The notes under the pieces are model-generated. The model did no database searches, was not told the origin of the DNA, and was given only the letters and a program-made list of their open reading frames with translations. A program made the position numbers and the translations under genes. This document shows positions 61,840-64,000 of a stretch of DNA of 64,000 nt, in pieces. Source of the DNA: Candidatus Diapherotrites archaeon (GTDB lineage: Archaea; Iainarchaeota; Iainarchaeia; Iainarchaeales; 1-14-0-10-31-34); the NCBI GenBank assembly GCA_040755695.1, contig JBFMAK010000002.1:1-64000 (forward strand), written 5' to 3'. Each line of letters begins with the position of its first letter. Within the stretch, counting starts at the first letter, position 1.

Positions 61840-63675
61840 ATGGAATACAAGAAAATAGCTGAGGGAATATGGGAAATTCCAAAAGAAGGAGGAATGCTTG
61901 TTCCGGCCAGAATCTACGGGACAGAAAAAATAGTTAAAGCAATAGAAAGCGATGCAATAACTCAAATAAAAAATGTAGCTTATCTACCGGGCATACAAAA
62001 ATATTCTATTGCCCAGCCTGATGCCCACAAAGGATATGGATTTTGTATTGGAGGAGTAGCAGGAATTGATTATGAAACAGGCGTGGTGAGCCCTGGCGGT
62101 GTAGGCTACGACATCAACTGCATCAAAGGCAAAACAAAAATTTTAAGTGAAGATGGATTCAAAAAAATAAAAAAATTTGAAAAGCAAAATTACAGAATAA
62201 CAACAATAAATAATAAAAAAGCACTACTTGTTTTTCCTTCTTTTTTCATGAAATTTAAAAACAAAAAATTATTTAAGGTTACAACAGAATTAGGAAATTC
62301 CATTTGTGCTACAAGAGAACATCCTTTTTTAACGCTTAATAGAATGAAAGAAATTGAAAAAATAAAGATTGGAGAAAAAGTAATAATCTTTGAAGATAAT
62401 AAATTTATTGCAGATAAAATTGAAAGCATAAAACCAAAAAACCAAGAAACAGTTTTTGATTTCAATATTCAGGAAACACACAATTTCATTGCAAACAATT
62501 TTGTTGTATCAAATTGCGGTGTAAGGCTTATTAAAACTAATTTGGAGTTAAAGGATGTAAAGCCTAAAATGAATGAATTAGTGAACAGGTTGTTCGAGGA
62601 AGTGCCAAGCGGCCTTGGAAGCAAAGGGCAGTTCAAGGCAAACAGGAATCAATTGAATGAGGTAATGCAGGAGGGAGCAGAATGGGCTGTAAGGGAAGGC
62701 TTTGGCTGGAAGAAAGACTTGCAGGCAATGGAGGAAGAAGGGTGCATTGAATTGGCTGACTCAAGCAAGGTTTCAGAGAAAGCCATTTCAAGGGGCCTTC
62801 CACAATTAGGGTCTTTAGGCTCAGGAAATCATTTCCTTGAAATACAATTGGTACAAGAAATATTTGATGAGAAAACAGCAGAAAAATTCGGGCTCAAGAA
62901 AGGCCAGATAGTGTTAATGGCTCACTCTGGCAGCAGGGGCTTAGGCCATCAAATTGCCTCGGATTACTTGGATTTAATGGTTTCAGCAATGAACAAGTAC
63001 AATATTAAAGTGCCTGACAGGCAGTTGTGCTGCGCTCCAGTAACCTCAAAGGAAGGCCAGGATTACTTGGGCGCAATGTACTGCGCAGTAAATTATGCTT
63101 TCGCGAACAGGCAGATGATAATGCACTGGACAAGGCAGGGATTCAGCAAAATCATTGGAAGGAGCCCAGAAGAAATGGAAATGGAGCTGCTTTACGATGT
63201 AGCCCATAACATCGCAAAAATTGAAGAACATAAAATTGAGGGAATTGAGGGGAAAAAGAAAAAATTGCTGGTGCACAGGAAAGGAGCAACAAGGGCTTTC
63301 CCTACAGGAAGAAAAGAGAACCCTAAAATTTATTCCGAGACAGGGCACCCGGCAATAATTCCAGGCTCAATGGGCACAGCCTCCTGGGTTGTAATAGGGA
63401 CACAGAAAGGGCTAGAGGAAACATTCGGGAGCGTGGCCCACGGCGCAGGCAGGGTGATGAGCAGGAATGCAGCAATAGCAAAAAAGAAGGGAAGTGAAAT
63501 ACAAAAAGAATTACTGCAGCAAGGAAAAATAGTGAAAGCAGCCTCTTTAGGAACCTTAGCAGAAGAAGCACCTTACGCCTACAAGGACGTGGATGAAGTA
63601 GTTCTTTCACTTGAATTAAGCGGCATAGCAGAAAAAGTTGCAAGAATGACTCCATTAGGCGTAGTAAAAGGATAG
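61840..63675 (+). CDS. rtcB: RNA-splicing ligase RtcB with mini-intein
   Basis: The 611-residue precursor contains RtcB exteins: N-terminal GGVAGIDYETGVVSPGGVGY, DINC, then CGVRLIKTN after the intein, SLGSGNHFLEIQ, MAHSGSRGLGHQI and late HGAGRVMSRNAA with the guanylylated histidine region. RtcB seals tRNA exons using GTP and Mn, which this cell needs for its intron-bearing tRNAs. Spliced protein would be 479 residues. The intein is at residues 94-225. Confidence 0.93.
   Translation: MEYKKIAEGIWEIPKEGGMLVPARIYGTEKIVKAIESDAITQIKNVAYLPGIQKYSIAQPDAHKGYGFCIGGVAGIDYETGVVSPGGVGYDINCIKGKTKILSEDGFKKIKKFEKQNYRITTINNKKALLVFPSFFMKFKNKKLFKVTTELGNSICATREHPFLTLNRMKEIEKIKIGEKVIIFEDNKFIADKIESIKPKNQETVFDFNIQETHNFIANNFVVSNCGVRLIKTNLELKDVKPKMNELVNRLFEEVPSGLGSKGQFKANRNQLNEVMQEGAEWAVREGFGWKKDLQAMEEEGCIELADSSKVSEKAISRGLPQLGSLGSGNHFLEIQLVQEIFDEKTAEKFGLKKGQIVLMAHSGSRGLGHQIASDYLDLMVSAMNKYNIKVPDRQLCCAPVTSKEGQDYLGAMYCAVNYAFANRQMIMHWTRQGFSKIIGRSPEEMEMELLYDVAHNIAKIEEHKIEGIEGKKKKLLVHRKGATRAFPTGRKENPKIYSETGHPAIIPGSMGTASWVVIGTQKGLEETFGSVAHGAGRVMSRNAAIAKKKGSEIQKELLQQGKIVKAASLGTLAEEAPYAYKDVDEVVLSLELSGIAEKVARMTPLGVVKG
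62119..62514 (+). other. Mini-intein in RtcB, residues 94-225
   Basis: The 132-residue insert begins with Cys1 (CIKGKTKIL, block A), has a block B ATREHPFLT, and ends with block F FDFNIQETHNFIANNF and VVSN before extein Cys+1. The penultimate residue is serine, not the usual histidine. No homing endonuclease domain is present. It separates DIN from CGVRL, the metal-binding active-site position known for RtcB inteins. It is more AT-rich than its exteins. Confidence 0.93.
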
Positions 63676-63677
63676 TT

Positions 63678-64000
63678 TCATTCGAATTCTTTTATTTTTA
63701 TTTCTTCTTTTCCGTCAACGTATTTAGAGAAGAATTCATCAAAGCTTTTGCCTGAAAATTCCCCTAATTCTTTTTTTACATTGAAGGAGTTGCCTGTGCC
63801 GCCGTATTTTTTGTAAAGAAATTTCATGAATTCATCAAGGTTGATCTCTTTATTCAAGAGAAAGGCCACAATTGGGGCCTTCCTGTAATGCAGGAACTCC
63901 AATTCAGAGTAATGCTTATTGTAGTCCTCTGAAAGAATTGAACCCGAAAACAAAGACTGCTCTGCTTTAAATTGCTGGTACAATTCTTTCATGCCGGCAT
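63678..64000 (-). CDS. C-terminal part of a peptidase-like protein (runs off the window)
   Basis: The frame is open to the window end, so the true start lies beyond 64000. The visible tail reads SELEFLHYRKAPIVAFLLNK, LDEFMKFLYKKYGG and FDEFFSKYVDGKEEI, in the style of the C-terminal helical region of M1/M61-type metallopeptidases. No metal motif is in view. It converges on rtcB with 2 bp between stops. Confidence 0.6.
   Translation of the reverse strand, partial: AGMKELYQQFKAEQSLFSGSILSEDYNKHYSELEFLHYRKAPIVAFLLNKEINLDEFMKFLYKKYGGTGNSFNVKKELGEFSGKSFDEFFSKYVDGKEEIKIKEFE

Overview
This 64 kb window is archaeal chromosomal DNA, probably from a small-genome DPANN-type lineage. A Diapherotrites/Iainarchaeota-like host is my guess, not shown by the sequence. 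Archaeal marks are the split RNA polymerase genes (H, B'', B', A', A'') followed by L30e, NusA, S12, S7, EF-2, EF-1alpha and S10, intron-containing tRNAs, Taw1, archease with RtcB, a geranylgeranyl reductase and a tetraether lipid synthase. Many genes have a TATA-like box about 25 bp before the start codon and would make leaderless mRNAs.

Layout. 0-3.5 kb: three cell-surface proteins sharing PKD and CARDB-like modules. 3.6-14 kb: housekeeping genes between tRNAs (Leu, His, Thr, Met, Glu, Thr), with hisS, an aromatic amino acid ammonia-lyase, an RpiA-like protein, an ECF-type S component with a DUF4430 lipoprotein, a Doc-type toxin, a HAD phosphatase and a PAP2 phosphatase. 14.1-24.6 kb: an accessory island anchored at an intron-bearing tRNA-Tyr. 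The 3' end of that tRNA recurs seven more times downstream in the same orientation, and each interval holds one small module: an IS element and surface protein, Fic plus a RuBisCO-like protein, RHH/PIN, Fic, a sigma-region-2-like protein, an antitoxin/RelE pair, and DUF3368/UPF0175. This looks like a cassette array built from tRNA-derived attachment sites, and it is the main candidate for something undescribed.

24.6-47 kb: an AbrB-PhoU regulator, small redox proteins, tRNA-Asp with a 150-nt intron, lipid genes (GT4, geranylgeranyl reductase, cis-prenyltransferase, tetraether synthase), a minimal [NiFe] hydrogenase with HypA and a maturation protease, Taw1, a diverged SucC/SucD-like pair, two radical SAM genes divergent from a double-Lrp regulator, and an MNT/HEPN module with twin palindromic operators. 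47-60.5 kb: the RNA polymerase/ribosomal/elongation factor operon. 60.5-64 kb: a dCTP-deaminase-like gene, archease, RtcB interrupted by a mini-intein, and the 3' end of a peptidase-like gene.

A second family of repeats, purine/pyrimidine double hairpins around a core close to GTGTAAGTTGCCCA, sits inside three tRNA introns (Glu, Tyr, Asp) and directly after tRNA-His. No integrase, CRISPR array, rRNA gene or replication origin was seen. Coordinates and protein calls come from reading the sequence and knowledge of the families; no database search was run.
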